A stretch of DNA of 64,000 bases from Mytilisepta virgata (GCA_028015205.1 JAPWFG010000024.1:1550001-1614000), one strand, 5' to 3'; numbered from the stretch's first letter, positions 32,175-45,010 are shown. Translations and numbers: made by a program. The notes: generated by a model from the sequence alone, not told the origin.

Positions 32175-33380
32175 CTAAAATAAATTTTAAAATCCTTCTT
32201 TAATAAACTTTTTATTAAATTTATTCCGCCCTAAATATCCAATACATATTATCAAGGATCATAAACACAGATATACAATGTATGTCTTATACTTGTTTGG
32301 TAATATTAGGATGAAAAAAAAGTTCAATTCATAATCTTTTTTAGGCGTCAGATTTTGAATCTTATTTATTCATTCCTTAGTACACAATAATTTGTTGCAC
32401 AAGTTTGTTCAGTGAATTACAATGTCGTTTCGCTTTCATAGACACATGCATAAAGTAAAAGCCTTTAAACCATGTGTGGCTATACGGTAAAGAAAATTAT
32501 GTTTCCATTGTTATTTTGTTATTGTCAGATAAACATGAATGTTCAACGTGTTTTCATTTTGACAATCAAGGTAAGCTCAACGAGGGCATGTTGTTTACTT
32601 AGTTGAACTTCACAATAAAGCTTTGGGTTCATTCTATCACCTCAATGGTATTTTAAAATACATCATGAACATAGCAGACGCAGAACTCACCATTGTTTAT
32701 TTCTTCTGTTTTCATATACACAATGTCTTAAAAATCTATATTTTCCTACGAACGATAAATTTTCAATTTCAGAATGATTTCTTTTTGCGGAGTTTGGTTT
32801 ATTTCAACATATTGATGTACCGATATCATGTATGCGAGTGTAATTTGCATAATGTAATGACCATTGTTTATAGCTATTTTATCTGACAACATCTAACAAG
32901 TGTCAAAAAGCCCCATTACAATGATTACGACACATGACCCCTGATAATTTAAATCGCATCTACAGAAAGCTATTTAGAGCATAGATTAAGGTGTTCATTC
33001 AGAAATCTTATACTTCCTTCATGTTCATTCAAAATGGTATTGGTATGGTCAAGTTACACATTTTTCCGAATTTAAAAAGGATTTATTTCAACATTCTACA
33101 ACGGTTTTTACTCTAGACTTAGTGTGTCATGTATAGCCTTTGTTGAAAAATATCTACAACAAGTTGCTATCTTTAAAAAAGGAAAAGCAATACGTGAACC
33201 CTAGATTGTTGACTGATCAGAAAATGATTGTTTTGTTTCATGTATTATTATATGTCATGTTTCAATAAACTGGCATTTTTACTTTTCGCAAATACAATTT
33301 CTGTCCAGGGTTAACATCACAGGACGATTTTAATTTTTGTCAAAAGTGTAAAATTGTCAAACATTACATAATTATGTACA
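32175..33380. other. No supported gene
   Basis: AT-rich sequence with short ORFs only (for example 32623-32886, no motif). Upstream exons of the pleiotrophin-like gene would be expected on the minus strand from here rightward, but I could not identify them. Confidence 0.35.
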
Positions 33381-33383
33381 GCT

Positions 33384-35829
33384 GATGGATAGGTGTGTCT
33401 GGATAAGAAACCCCGACGGCCGGAGCCCGGAGTTTCTTATCAGACACGCCGTATCCCGAAGTTTATAACTAACTTACACCCGATGCTAAACCATATATTT
33501 GTTTACATTGCATATTAAATTAAAAAGAACGGATAGTATTTTTACCTTGATTAATAAAAAAAGAATATTTTTGTAGATGAAACCCCACTAGTAACCTTAC
33601 TTTGACAATCTTTATTCAAACTTTGACAAGTGAGTAGATTTTACAAATTTCCAAGTTGTCGTTTCGCATATTCCCGTTAAATGCATGTACTAGCATGGAC
33701 AGTAGCTTTACATAGGTCAAGGTTGGCCGTATCGTGCATTCTTATAAAAAATACATCACTCTCCTTGTTTTCAGTTATCAATATGGACGGGTATGAGACG
33801 GACGACATTTTGGGTCAGGCATTGAATTTGGTAGAAGAGACTGAAGATAACGCAATATTTATAACCCAAAGAAATTATCAGTCTAATGAAGATAATCATA
33901 AATGTATTTTGCATGTTTTATATAAAAAAGCTCCCCACCCCTCCTTCCCAACATTAAACAAACTTTCTTATTCGAACATATTGAGGTATAGGTATGTCTG
34001 GATTAGAATTCCCGACGGCCAAACACGCTTAACATACAATAAGACACATTAAATATGTAGAAACCCCCTTTTTTGGGGCAGCTATTGCTTTTTTATAGGA
34101 AACGCCCCCTTTTTTAGTAATGACTTTCATGTTGGAACACCCCTTTCAAATATGGCTAGATCCGCTCCTACATACCATTCTGTTATTTCAATTCTAATCA
34201 TAATTGACATTTTATAGAAAAAATCATTTTAGCTTCAAGCAAAGGAGAATTATATGAATATTTGTTTTATTGGGATTTCCTGAAAATATGTTTTTTAATA
34301 TGTATTGAGACAATTTGTAGTGAACACTATTAGTAATCACTTCTGTCATGCTATTGAAAAAAAAATTGTATTGTTATGAAAAACAATGGACTGTGCGTCC
34401 GGGATGTAGAAGCAGGGGTTTCCAGAAACCCCGCTCGTCACACCCTGTTGTCAAAATCCATTGTTATTCGTAACAACCCAGATAGCAATCATGTGATGGG
34501 CCAACGTTGGCATTTCGTTGACAACATTGTTGGGCCAACGTTGGCAAATTACGTTGTGCCAACGTAATTTTGCTCATTGGCCCTCCGTTGACCCATCAAC
34601 AGCTTCCCAACAAAGTGAACAATTTGCCAACAATCTGCCAACTATTTCAGTAGGGAATTACGTTGGGCCAACGTTGTACCAACAATAATTTGCCAACAAA
34701 TTCTACAAACTGCCAATCAAATGCCAACCTTTTTTTATAATGACCTTTTACTTTTCTACCAACAATCTGCCACCAGTGTGCCAACATGGGTTGATTAGGA
34801 AATAAAAAATACCAACATAAGTTGAACTTGAATACCTCTGATCTAATGACCTTAAAATAGGGAAGAAAAAACATGATATCTGAGACAGATTTATTTAATT
34901 TTGGGTATTTTCCGTCTGCTGTTCCTGTTCTGCCTTTTTTTCATTTCTGCTCGTTATCTATCTAGATGGTTAGAGAAAAGGTATTCTAACGTGTGTCTGG
35001 TGCATTCTATGCAACTATTGCCGCCTATGGTTCTAAGATGATCGTCCTAGAAGAAGTAATAGAAGTCATTTATGTTAACTTGATATCTTTGTTTTATTAC
35101 AGATGCTTATTTGTTTTAAATATGCTGCTTGGTTTTCTCACAGTATAAACTAGCTTAATTAAAAATTCAATATAAAATGATGAAATTCGCTTTTTGTCCA
35201 GAAAACTACAAAAAAAAAATATTATTTATTAAAAATGAACTCTGATTGTTAATCTAACTTATTAAAAGACAAAATCATTAAATGTAAATTTTCTTTTAAA
35301 CCAAAAAAGAAATCAAATAGAAATCAAAACAGGCTAGTTTTGTGTATTTAAAGAACATTTCTTGACTTACAAAATGTAAGTTCCAAAAGACTGTTAAAAG
35401 AAATGAAAACTTTATCATACTGAAGGTACTAAAATTAAGTTAACCAGCCAGGCGAATTTTTTTTTCACATAGAATTATACATAACAAAAGCTAGACTATT
35501 TATGCCCATACCAACATCAAATACAGTCAAGTTTAACTTCCACATCAATATTCCAAACACAGAAAGAAAATTTTAACGATATTTTTTATCAGCAACATAT
35601 TCTTTCCGCCTTTCAGACAATTTAATATGTTGCATGTTTCAATCCTTTTACATTTATTTAACTTGTATAAACAAATAACCATTCTTATAATTAGTATATG
35701 GCTCCTATCGACCGCCTATCATAAAAAAAATCACCAGGATTATAGACAATTTAAACAAACCAAGGATTATGATTAACCTACAAATCCTTGAATTAACTTT
35801 TTCAAAAAACAAATAAAAGTATAAAATAC
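33384..35829. repeat. Second copy of the 7.53-9.99 kb unit
   Basis: Collinear with 7540-9993 (a small deletion near 33545 removes about 20 bp). It includes the palindrome (33390-33470), the acidic exon with its donor destroyed (ATG 33783, GAAG/AT at 33892), and the left TIR and CCAACGTTGG region from about 34482. Homology ends at about 35829, where Harbinger transposase sequence begins. Confidence 0.75.
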
Positions 35830-36754
35830 AAACATGATACAAGGAAGAATTTCTAAGAACCCGCGCATCATGTGTTGATCCTGGCCAACCTGTGAAGGCA
35901 TGTCGAATCAGCATTCTGTTGTCTGAAACTATCTGACAAATGTAGAGAAAAAAATGTTTTATTGTAAAATTATATAAAAATAACTCTTGGCCATAAAAAA
36001 ATCAGCAGCTATAAAAAAAAGATTGAATATAAATAGGAAGAGGTGGTAGCAGTTCCAATGACACACTTCTCCATCCAGGAGGGTAAAAGTAATCATGCTA
36101 TAAAAGACCCACAAAAATACCAGTGTAAAACAAAACGAGAAACGAAAATCACCTATGAACTACACCAACAAACGACCACTTAACAACATGCTATCTTTAT
36201 ATTACTGAGTTGGTTTTGGTCTGATCATGTATTCAAGAGAAGAGGTCTTACATGTAGTCAAGAAATGTATCATAATTTGAACAGAAACATACTTCGTTCA
36301 TATAACAAAAATGTATATATAGTATAAGTTTTGCTCATTATAGAAGGCTTCATAGTAAATGTGGAACGGAGAACATCAATCAAAGTTTAAGATATGTTTC
36401 AATACAATAATGTATAAATATGTGTCAGGTTTTGTCCATTTGCATTATGTCCATTGTGATTGTAGCTGGAACAGGACAGCTATGTCTTGCTGTTCTTGGT
36501 GATCTGGCCATGATATCAGCTGAAATAATAATATGCTATTGTATTAGCCATTAATTTTGGTTGACTTTCCGCTTTGATCATATCATATTGTGACTTTTTA
36601 AGCGTCAAAAGGCTTTTAAAGGCTACATCTGACCAACTGTTCTCTATTAGACGTAAATGCATTTGACTATTTTTACTAATAATACATGTAAAACATCATT
36701 TATTTAGTACACCAAGTAAACTGTTCCAACTATTGTTTCTTGATATCCCTTTTT

Positions 36755-37140
36755 GTCGTGCTGCGATTCTCGATCCATTCCGTCGGCGTCGTTGTCGGCG
36801 GCGTCCACAATAACATTCACTCCGCTGTGGTTAAAGTTTTTTGAAATTTAAATATCTTTAAGAAACTATACTGGATTTTTACAAAAGTTGGACAGGAGCT
36901 AATTTGTGATCAATAGATAGTATCCAGAGGAAAATTTTGCACCCCCCCCCCCCCTCCCCGTTTTTCATATTTTACTTGTAATGAACTTACTTTTCTCCAG
37001 GTTAACATGTTATATAGTCTGCAATTAAAGTTTCTTAAACATTTATTACTTTCTTAAACAGTCCTGAATTTTACCAGACTTGAACAGAAGTATCTTTTTT
37101 TATGATCCATTGATAACACGAAGAAGAATTTTTGAAAATA
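36755..37140. repeat. Dispersed repeat with two diverged units and a C-run
   Basis: Two related units (ATACTGGATTTTTACAAAAG near 36872 and GTCCTGAATTTTACCAGACT near 37061) about 190 bp apart. An 11 nt C-run lies near 36944. It interrupts the Harbinger relic. Confidence 0.4.
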
Positions 37141-37334
37141 ATTATAATAAAACTTCTGTATGTTACTGAGGTTTTTTCTTAAGTTAAAATTTGCATACAG
37201 TCAATAAGCTGAAAATATCAGAAACATATGCAATTTATGTGTATTCCAATATTTACGCTGAAAACAAAGACAACAGTGAAAGTAGACGAAAACACTGTGT
37301 TGCGCGGAACCCTTACGATGCTTTTAAGATATGA

Positions 37335-37420
37335 CCAATGTTAAAATTACGAACGTGAAAGGGCTTTATAGCCAGTCAAGGTCGTTAAAAAACCCCGTAG
37401 TAGTATTAACATTGGTACAT
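37335..37420. repeat. Short inverted repeat GACCAATGTTAA...TTAACATTGGTAC
   Basis: About 11 bp arms with a 60 bp interior; possible small MITE. Confidence 0.4.
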
Positions 37421-38519
37421 TTTTTTAATGTCAAATATATTTTTAAACCAAAGTGGATTCGATTTATTCGTCATGTTTCAAATTAAAAAATAATAATCTG
37501 TGAATAAACTGCAGCATTTTTTGTATGTTTAACATGGTTGCATTCAAATTCCGTCCTATTCCTTTTCCATTTAATAACGTAAAAAAATTAAAGCACGACA
37601 ACTGGACTCGAGCAAGGAGGGGATTCGGTGAAAAAAATGTTTTCATATTCATATGCGGGGAAAAGTTTTTGACGGTGGAATAAACCCCAGAAAAAGACGA
37701 TAAGATATGATTTTGGTTTTCATTTCGAAAAACTATTTCTGACAAAAAAAAAGTTCTCACACCCGGCTTTCCAAAAAATTGCTTTATGCAGTTGTGTGAT
37801 AAAAATACTAACATGCCCCATAACATTATTTATTGTTGCTGATACTCTTCGCAAAATCAAATGAACACTTGATTTTGCTAAACCAAAGTAATGCCCAACT
37901 TCTCTCATTGACTCCTGGTTCGCCAAATAGCACAAGAAAACTAAAAGCTGCTTAGTTGGTGTTGTTTGCTCAACACCGCCACCATAAGTTCTTATCAGAT
38001 ATGGGGTTATGCGTTCTAAAATTTCATTAAACACTTCGCGACCAATACGGTAATGAGTGGCGAAATCTTCCTCTAAAAATTGTGGGATAATGTTTTCAAC
38101 ATATCAATGTATTTTGGGCAATGTTCTCCGTTCTGTGCTGTAAAGTGACATTATTAGCATTTGTAATGAATTTTTATTGTGCGATACAACAATATTATTT
38201 CCAGTATCATCAACAGTGAAATCATTCATAAAAGTAAATAAAACAAGTGTATTGTCAGCCAGGTTAGAGAGTTACTCGAGATCGAAAAATGCGTTCAAAT
38301 GGAAAGTTGCGCGCGCTTCATAATTTAGAACAGTATGATGTCATGGACCCGATCCTAGAGTTCCAAAAAAGTCCCATCCGAACTCGGCCCACGTGGTAAG
38401 AGAGTTTACTACAAGTATGCCTATAAATACCCATGTATCGCAAAAAAATAGGTGGAAAAATATGGTGTGATGATTTCATTGATTTAAGTTCGCTCTTGAC
38501 TAAAAATATTGGGAATTAA

Positions 38520-41160
38520 ACTTGGGCAGTTACAGTCACACCAGGTCAGATTTCACTGCAAAATCGTTTAAATACTTTCAAACATAAACAAGCACTGTCA
38601 TTCTTAGATTGGAACGAAGCATTTCATATTTTTATGGAAATTTTCTTACAAAAATATCCTTCAGAACCATTAAATTTACTCAAATATATGAGCAGTATTA
38701 GGGAAATTAATTAATTAAGGAGTAATGAATCTTTTGACTACTATGACGAGTCGAAAAGAACACACGCAGCCTTGGCAAGTTGTAGTAGACGACATTTTAC
38801 AGGAAGGCAATGTATATGAAGTCTTCAAAATTTGTACAAAAATCTGCCAACAGTAACATGAATGCTAAAAACCAGCCCTTTCTTGGTAGCGTCTATAACA
38901 AATATTGGAATTGTGTCAACAAAAACTGCAACTATGCTCATGTATGCAGGAATTGCAGAGAACAACAAGTTACCAAGTGTCCCAAAGCAGGTTTGCCAGA
39001 CCACAAAGACAAAGGTCGCCCCTGGTAGACCCCTCCCAAGCCCAGTAAATCCTGATGTTTTAAGTTTTGAATTACAAGGCTATGATGTATAAAACAAAAA
39101 GGTAGACTGCTTCAAGGATTTAAATTTGGTTTTAAACTTGGAATTAATGGCAAAAAATCATAACTTAGCTTTACAAAGTCCAAATACGGAAAGTTAGCTA
39201 AAGAATCTTTACGGCATAGAATTGCAGGCTCCTTTTTACATCCAACATTTCCTAATTTAGTTTGCTCCCCTTTAACTCTGGTACCTACAATGACCTAAAA
39301 GTTTTCCAGAAAAATTTCGTCTTATAAATGATCTTTCTTTTGCTAGAAATGGTTCAATTAACTCCAAGAGAAAACTATACAGTACAACACGACAGTGTTC
39401 ATATTGTTGGCAACATAGTTAAACATTATGGGCGCTTTGGTCAACTAGCTAAATGTGACACTGAGGATGCCTTTCGTATTATTCCAGTACATCCGTCTGA
39501 CTACCGCTTACTTGGATTTATATGGAACAATTAATTTTATTACGGGAAATGCCTGCCGATAGGGCAAGCAGTAGCTGTCAGATATTTTAATCATTCTCTT
39601 GTGCTCAACAATCGGTTATGGAAACAAAATACCATGCTGCAGGGATGTCACTTTTTATTGCTGATTTCATATTTGTTGGTCTATCTAGCTCTAATAAATG
39701 TTCACAGGATTTTCATCAATTTCTGTCTTTATGTAAAAGGGTGGGAGTTCCAATCAAAGAGGAAAAACTATCACTCCTACTTCTGTTTTTTTCCGTGTAT
39801 GGTATTATAGTTGATTCAGATAAAAAAATATAAAAAATTAGAGCAGCTTTAGCAACTCATTACAAGCGTAGGAAAATTATGTAAAGAGAATTACAAAGCT
39901 TGATCGGTTTACTAAACCATACATGTATCGTTGTTTGTCCAGATAGAGCTCGTTTAAGACCAAACCACGCTATAAAATTAAATTGACATGTGAGGTTAGA
40001 GCTGATATAGCAGCATTTTATTGACAGTTTATTCTTTGTTTATGTCTGACCAGTGGCTTTCTTCTGATCATTTCAAGTTATTTACCGATGCCGCAGGCAG
40101 TTTAGGCTTTGCTGCAGTGTTTGGCCATATGTACTTTGCTTGGTTATCACCCTTAGGTTCTAATGATATTAGAGTCAAAGAACGTTTCCCTGTAGTATTA
40201 GCCTTAGAACTTTGGGGTAATCACATGGCCAATTCTAAAGTTCTTTTCCTATTTGACAATGAGGCGGCTGTTGAAATAATAAATACTGTAAATTTAGAAA
40301 TTATTGCATGCATTTATTATTGTGATTTTGTCATGTTAGACCAAAATGCGATTTGAATTTTTGCGATATTGAGAAAAATCCTGCTTCATTCATATACAAA
40401 ATTGCAAAATGCGAGTTTAAATTATTGCGATTACAAATCTGTGGCATTTTTCGAAATAATAAAAACATCGAAATAATTTCCAAATTTACAGTAAACAAAC
40501 ATGCAAAAAATATGTGTTAATGAGGTAAGTTCAGAGATTGCTGCCATGAAGTCCAACATTTGGTTCTGAGCAAAACCAATACAGTAGCTGACGCTATGTC
40601 TCGTTTACAATTTCAGCAAGCCATATTAAATGCTCTTTGGTTGTCACCAACACCAATATTAATACGAGGCCACCTGTTCTAAATCTAGACTTGCAGTCAC
40701 AGACTTTATTGCAGTATGCCTTGTCAAAATCAACCAGGACAGCTTAAAAGCATAGCTGGAAATTAAACTACTGATGGAATTTTGTGACAATAGAGATTCG
40801 GTCTTATTATTGCCTTTATCATCGGTATTAATATGTAATTTTATTGGACACTTGTTTGCTAATTCATACATTCCATCCACTATTACTTTTCATTTGACTA
40901 ATTTGAGTTACATTCACAAGATCTTGGCTATAGAAGATCAATCAAATTCATTCATTGTTAGGAAATGCTGAAAGGATGTGATAATGTTCATGGTTCGGTT
41001 TGTGCCTCTCTCTTACCAATTACAAAACCAGTACTTAAACAAATGTTGGCTGACCTCGAAACATGTATTGTTGATATATGATGTTTACACTCTATAGTCA
41101 TGATAGCATTGTACACATTGGACAGATTCCTTTTCGATACTGGGAAGGGGGGTAGGTTAA
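38520..41160 (+). pseudogene. Old DIRS-type retrotransposon relic (gag, RT, RNase H, start of YR)
   Basis: Decayed plus-strand pieces in element order. Gag: QALSFLDWNEAFHIFMEIFL, NLLKYMSSIREI, then a zinc-binding stretch NKYWNCVNKNCNYAHVCRNC (from about 38600 to 39090). RT: GRFGQLAKCDTEDAFRIIPV, DYRLLGFIWNN and CKRVGVPIKEEKLSL. RNase H: DHFKLFTDAAGSLGFAAVFG, VKERFPVVLALELWGNHMAN and FLFDNEAAVEIINTV. A MITE interrupts RNase H at 40284, and later SKTNTVADAMSRLQFQQA lies near 40566-40625. A recombinase-like SLLPITKPVLKQMLADLE lies near 41010-41065. It has multiple stops and frameshifts. It is a different subfamily from the 17.8 kb element, and much older. Confidence 0.8.
40284..40493. mobile_element. 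MITE with TACTGTAAAT termini nested in RNase H relic
   Basis: The left end, TACTGTAAATTTAGAAATTA, and the right end, AATTTCCAAATTTACAGTA, are bordered by TA. Interior words AATTATTGCGATT and AATAATAAAAACATCG match 15851-16304. Its position fits an insertion into the relic's RNase H coding sequence. Confidence 0.75.
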
Positions 41161-41196
41161 AACGAGGAGACAGATATCCATATATAGGTAATAACT

Positions 41197-41880
41197 TAAA
41201 AAAAGGGACAAATATACCTAAGCAGTGATAAAAAAAAACGTAATCCATTGGACAGACAAACCCGGCAAGACAAATGAACAACCACAAGCACAACACATAA
41301 ACAAAGAAAACTAAAAAACAATGAACAACACGAACTCCTATAAAAACCAGGAGTGAACCGAATTGCTCCGGAATGGTAAGCAGTTCCTGCTCCGTATACG
41401 GCACCCGTCGTGAAGTTCAACAAAGTCAATCCGGTGGAAGTCACAAATCGGTGGAGGCACATGAAAGGTTACGACAGTGGAAACAGGTCCAACATCATCT
41501 TAGATATTGGAACACTGTAATGGCCAATCAATTCATGATGACGACCGTAAAATTTCTTAAGTGATGACATCAACTTATCCCTGATAAAACCTTGGTTAAG
41601 AAGCTTTTGTGACAACAGTAATCCTCTTTGTCGAAAGTCAGGGTAACTAACGCATGCCCTTGAAAATCGGATAAGCTGAGAAACGTAGACGCAATATGCA
41701 GGCGATGCTGGTATATTGCTACTCAAGAAGGGAAAATTAACAATTGAAAAGTTGAAGTAATCACGTTTGTCATAAAGTTTTGTCTTCAAACGTCCCTCGT
41801 AGTCTATTTCAAGAAACAAATCCAAATATGAAGCGGACTTTGGTGTATCTGTAGTATCTTTAATTTCAAGCTCACTGGGT
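41197..41880 (-). mobile_element. Penelope-like element fragment (3' part of RT plus 3' UTR)
   Basis: Minus strand: SELEIKDTTDTPKSASYLDL, NFPFLSSNIPASPAYCVYVS and FYGRHHELIGHYSVPIS, then the same 3' UTR as 20121-20340 and the same T-rich end. It is 5'-truncated about 80 bp later in the RT than the 20.1 kb copy. Sequence identity between the two copies is very high by eye. It lies inside the recombinase region of the DIRS-type relic; further relic-like sequence (GCTCACAGCAGGGCTAAGGG) resumes after 41890. Confidence 0.85.
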
Positions 41881-42009
41881 TCAGGCATATGAAATGATAA
41901 ACCTAATAACAGTGATCTTATAACTCCAGAGCAAGAGAGACAAATGAATACCGCTCACAGCAGGGCTAAGGGTCGTGCAACCATTTTATAAGAATGTGCA
42001 CGAAAGGAC

Positions 42010-42569
42010 TTTTAAACCTGTAGTGCACCCAGTCAGTTGTTTGAAACGAATCAAATTATGTAACCATGGCAACGGGGTATTGATTCAAAAATATCGTAAC
42101 TATTTATTGTTTTTATGTTGATGAATTTAACTGCCTTGATCAATTTTAGATACAATGGTGTTAAATAGAAAACGATGACCCATTGATCCATGTCTATGAA
42201 TTCCAAATAAGACGCCCATTAAATTATGTTTCGTTTTAATTTAAAATAAACTGTTAAAAATAAACCTCGTGTATTTACAACCTAGAATGTTCCATGCTTT
42301 CAAACAAATGAAAAAAAAATCCATAAAACTGTATTTGGATACCTCAAGGTTTAATAGTCATGATAGTCAAATCTAGTCAAATTAAAAAAAAAAACATTCT
42401 TGTGAAAATATTCAATGTATTGTTTTACGTTATAAAACAAGCTTACCGTATGAATACGTTGCATAATTTTAGCAATATTTTATCCTATTTTTCAATAAAT
42501 GTAACATTATTCCTAAAAATGTTTGGGTGAATTCAAGATATGAATGACATGTCAATGAGATAATTAAAA
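42010..42569. other. AT-rich spacer, nothing recognised
   Basis: No supported ORF or repeat. Confidence 0.35.
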
Positions 42570-42788
42570 CTACTTCAAAGAGTTATATAGTTTCCCTTTT
42601 GATCCCTTGTAATATCTGGATTTTCCGGAATTTCCAAGAAAATATTTTGGGGCTGATTGATGTATGAGCACATAAACATTATCTTGACATATACTCTTCA
42701 GGAATTGTTCAGTAAGACGTTTTTGCATATTACAGTACCAGGGTATCCAATAATTTTTACCAAGAAATTTCAAACTGCTGAATTTTCC
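42570..42788 (-). CDS. Candidate terminal exon, Lys/Tyr-rich protein, unidentified
   Basis: Acceptor ATTTATTTTAG (minus strand) precedes 42788; 72 codons follow in phase 0 and end at TAG 42572-42570. The peptide starts GKFSSLKFLGKNYWIPWYCN, continues MQKRLTEQFLKSICQD and ends YKGSKGKLYNSLK. Composition is protein-like (two Cys, two Trp, many Lys) and the frame is open across the whole exon. I recognise no family and found no upstream exon. It could belong to the same minus-strand gene as the exons at 24.1 and 32.1 kb only if that gene's terminal exon assignment were wrong. Confidence 0.3.
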   Translation of the reverse strand, partial: GKFSSLKFLGKNYWIPWYCNMQKRLTEQFLKSICQDNVYVLIHQSAPKYFLGNSGKSRYYKGSKGKLYNSLK

Positions 42789-43370
42789 CTAAAATAAATG
42801 GCCACAAGACACAATTTTAAAATAGGACAACTATCTGACTATATGCATATGCACAAGCACAAGCAAAACTCAGGAATATGTCTCCAACGATTTCATATTT
42901 ATTGAAAGTGTGGCAAAGGTTCTAAGGTAATAATAACTGAAAAATAATCTATAAACGGATCGACTGACTATGCATATTTAATTTGTGCAAGTTAAGAACG
43001 CTCGAACCCGATCTTATAAATTAACCAACCGACTGCCAGACCAACTAAACCATTTCAAATGCCCAGGGATCGAACTCGTGAATATTAGAAATATTGTCAC
43101 GACTATTGAACATGAGCGGTAACAAAGTACTATTTCGTCGATTTTGTGTGTCAAACATGCTTAAAACAGTTTACAGCATAACATGTACCCAATATACTGG
43201 ACAAAATATACAAATTACGTGAAGAGTCAATTTCTTTCTGTTAGAAGGCAGTACATGATGTAATTATCGTGATTAAATATCGGATGTATTTTATTAGAAA
43301 TAGAATTAGAATTATGTAAGCTTTAATTATCTGTGATTCATTACCTCTGTTTAATGGCATTCCATATATA
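42789..43370. other. Spacer upstream of the first lectin gene
   Basis: No ORF or repeat I can support; probable proximal regulatory DNA of the lectin gene. Confidence 0.35.
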
Positions 43371-43374
43371 AAAG

Positions 43375-43384
43375 CATATTGATA
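43375..43384 (+). promoter_or_regulatory. TATA box of the first lectin gene
   Basis: TATATAAAAG, a consensus match, about 230 bp upstream of the ATG at 43604. A start site near 43405 would give a 5' UTR of about 200 nt. Confidence 0.4.
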
Positions 43385-44519
43385 AAGTAAAACTCTTTCA
43401 AGTTTTAATCAGGCAGTATTGATAAATTACTAATAGGTTAATTTGTTTTTACAACATGGTCATACAATGTATATAATTGTATATATTGTTGTTGAAACAT
43501 ATTTGTTTTGCCGGTATAGTTCTTCTATTTCCATTCCGTTGTACATGTATATAGATCTTGCGTTACTAAGATTTTCAGTTTTCATGTTGACACAAACTGG
43601 AAAATGCTTGTACTTTCCTCTTTGTTTATTGCGATTTTACAAGTCGTCGGTAAGTGTTCTATAGTAAACAATATGTTCAAATGATTACACTTTTGTTTTG
43701 GAAATTTTATTAAATTTGCACATAGAATTTCAGTTTTGATCATAAGGTGTACGGTTTCTAAATTCTAGTTTGTTGATTATGTGGAGGAAATTTTGCAAGC
43801 GGACCTTACACCTATATGTTCTAGATTATAAGACATTAATGAACAGTGCGAAACTATAAACATCACAAATATCTAAATCGCCTTTTTGGAAGGTACAATG
43901 CAGTGTATTTACTTTGGTTACCAGAGATTTGCAAGAATAAATGAACGCGTTATACGTCAGATCTACGGTATTTTCCTCAAAAGCTGCTCAGTATAGGCAA
44001 TACAGCTCATTTTACATGTAATATGACACAGCACTGATCTAGGACGTACCTAATCATTAGTAGGATAGTAATTTAATACATACTGAGCGAAAGAAGAAAC
44101 TCATATTTAACCTTTAGATCGGAATATTTCTAATAAACAACACCTCGTACGAAATATCAATGCCCCCCCCCCCCAACACACACACATGCTTATGCTCTTC
44201 GTATTACAGTTTATCAGTCATAGCACATAAAAGGTTAAATTTCTGGTACCCTCTGTTTATTACGGACAGAGCAATAAAGATTTCTACTACTGGTAGTGCT
44301 GGTTACTTGGACTGCTCTTTCAAATGCTGTTTGCAGCCAGTGTGTCCTGGTTCTACGGGAAAAAAAACTTGAAATTTCATTTTACCGATGGTGACGATGT
44401 TAACTACTGGGCCAAATACTTTCAAAATTTACCTGGATGTTCCTTGGGATATGTAGATTAAAAAATATATCCGGGGATATGGCTGTTGTTGCTAAAAATA
44501 GAATAAAGGGGTGAAATGC

Positions 44520-45010
44520 AGTTTTTGCCTTATATCTCGAAAAACTAAAGCATTTAGTTCATCAGGAAAAGATCTACCTGCTATACGATTTTCAGACGAA
44601 TCGGTCAACCCTCTGTTGGGTTATTGCGTGAATTGTTAATTGTAACGAAATTTTGCAGTTTTTGTCTTGTACTTCAAAAACTGAAGCATTTAGAGCAAAA
44701 CTGACATGGGGTAATAATGTTCATCAGGTCAAGATCAACCTGCAATGGAATCGGTCGACCCATTTTCGGGTTCTTGCCCCTGAATTGTTAATTTTAAGGA
44801 CATTTTGCAATTTTAGGTTATTAACTTGAATATTATTATGGATAAACACAAACTGTAAACAGCAAAAATGTTCAGCAAAGTAAGATCTACAAATAAGTCA
44901 ACATGGACATGACCAAATCGTGAATTATAGGAGTTTTTGCCCTTCAAAGATAATTTTCAAGTAACCAGCAATTATCAGTAAAAATAATGGTCTGACATAT
45001 TGTCACATAT
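44520..45010 (+). repeat. Tandem units in lectin 1 intron (first array)
   Basis: Two to three diverged units of about 150 bp containing GCAGTTTTTGCCTTATATCT / GCAGTTTTTGTCTTGTACTT, AAGATCTACCTG / AAGATCAACCTG and CGAATCGGTCAACCCTCTGT / GGAATCGGTCGACCCATTTT. Confidence 0.6.

Larger units (their letters stand above)
35840..38112 (-). pseudogene. PIF/Harbinger transposase relic (HARBI1-like)
   Basis: Two recognisable minus-strand pieces. From about 38097 to 37805: FLEEDFATHYRIGREVFNEI, LLVFLCYLANQESMREVGHY and FGLAKSSVHLILRRVSATIN, the helix-turn-helix N-terminal part of HARBI1-like transposases. From 35932, after acceptor TTTGTCAG: IVSDNRMLIRHAFTGWPGST then HDARVLRNSSLY, the conserved box around a catalytic Asp of the DDE nuclease. 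The sequence between (about 35945-37720) does not give the missing DDE parts and contains other repeats, so the gene is fragmentary. Transposases of this class cut and paste DNA elements with short TIRs. Confidence 0.75.

Noticed and set aside
36460..36530. Minus-strand exon-like DIMARSPRTARHSCPV after TTATTTCAG
   Set aside because: Only a faint resemblance to transposase text, no partner exon, and it lies within scrambled Harbinger relic sequence.
43443..43664. 73-codon ORF over lectin 1 exon 1
   Set aside because: The signal-peptide frame from ATG 43604 is the one that splices in phase with exon 2; the longer ORF is another frame.
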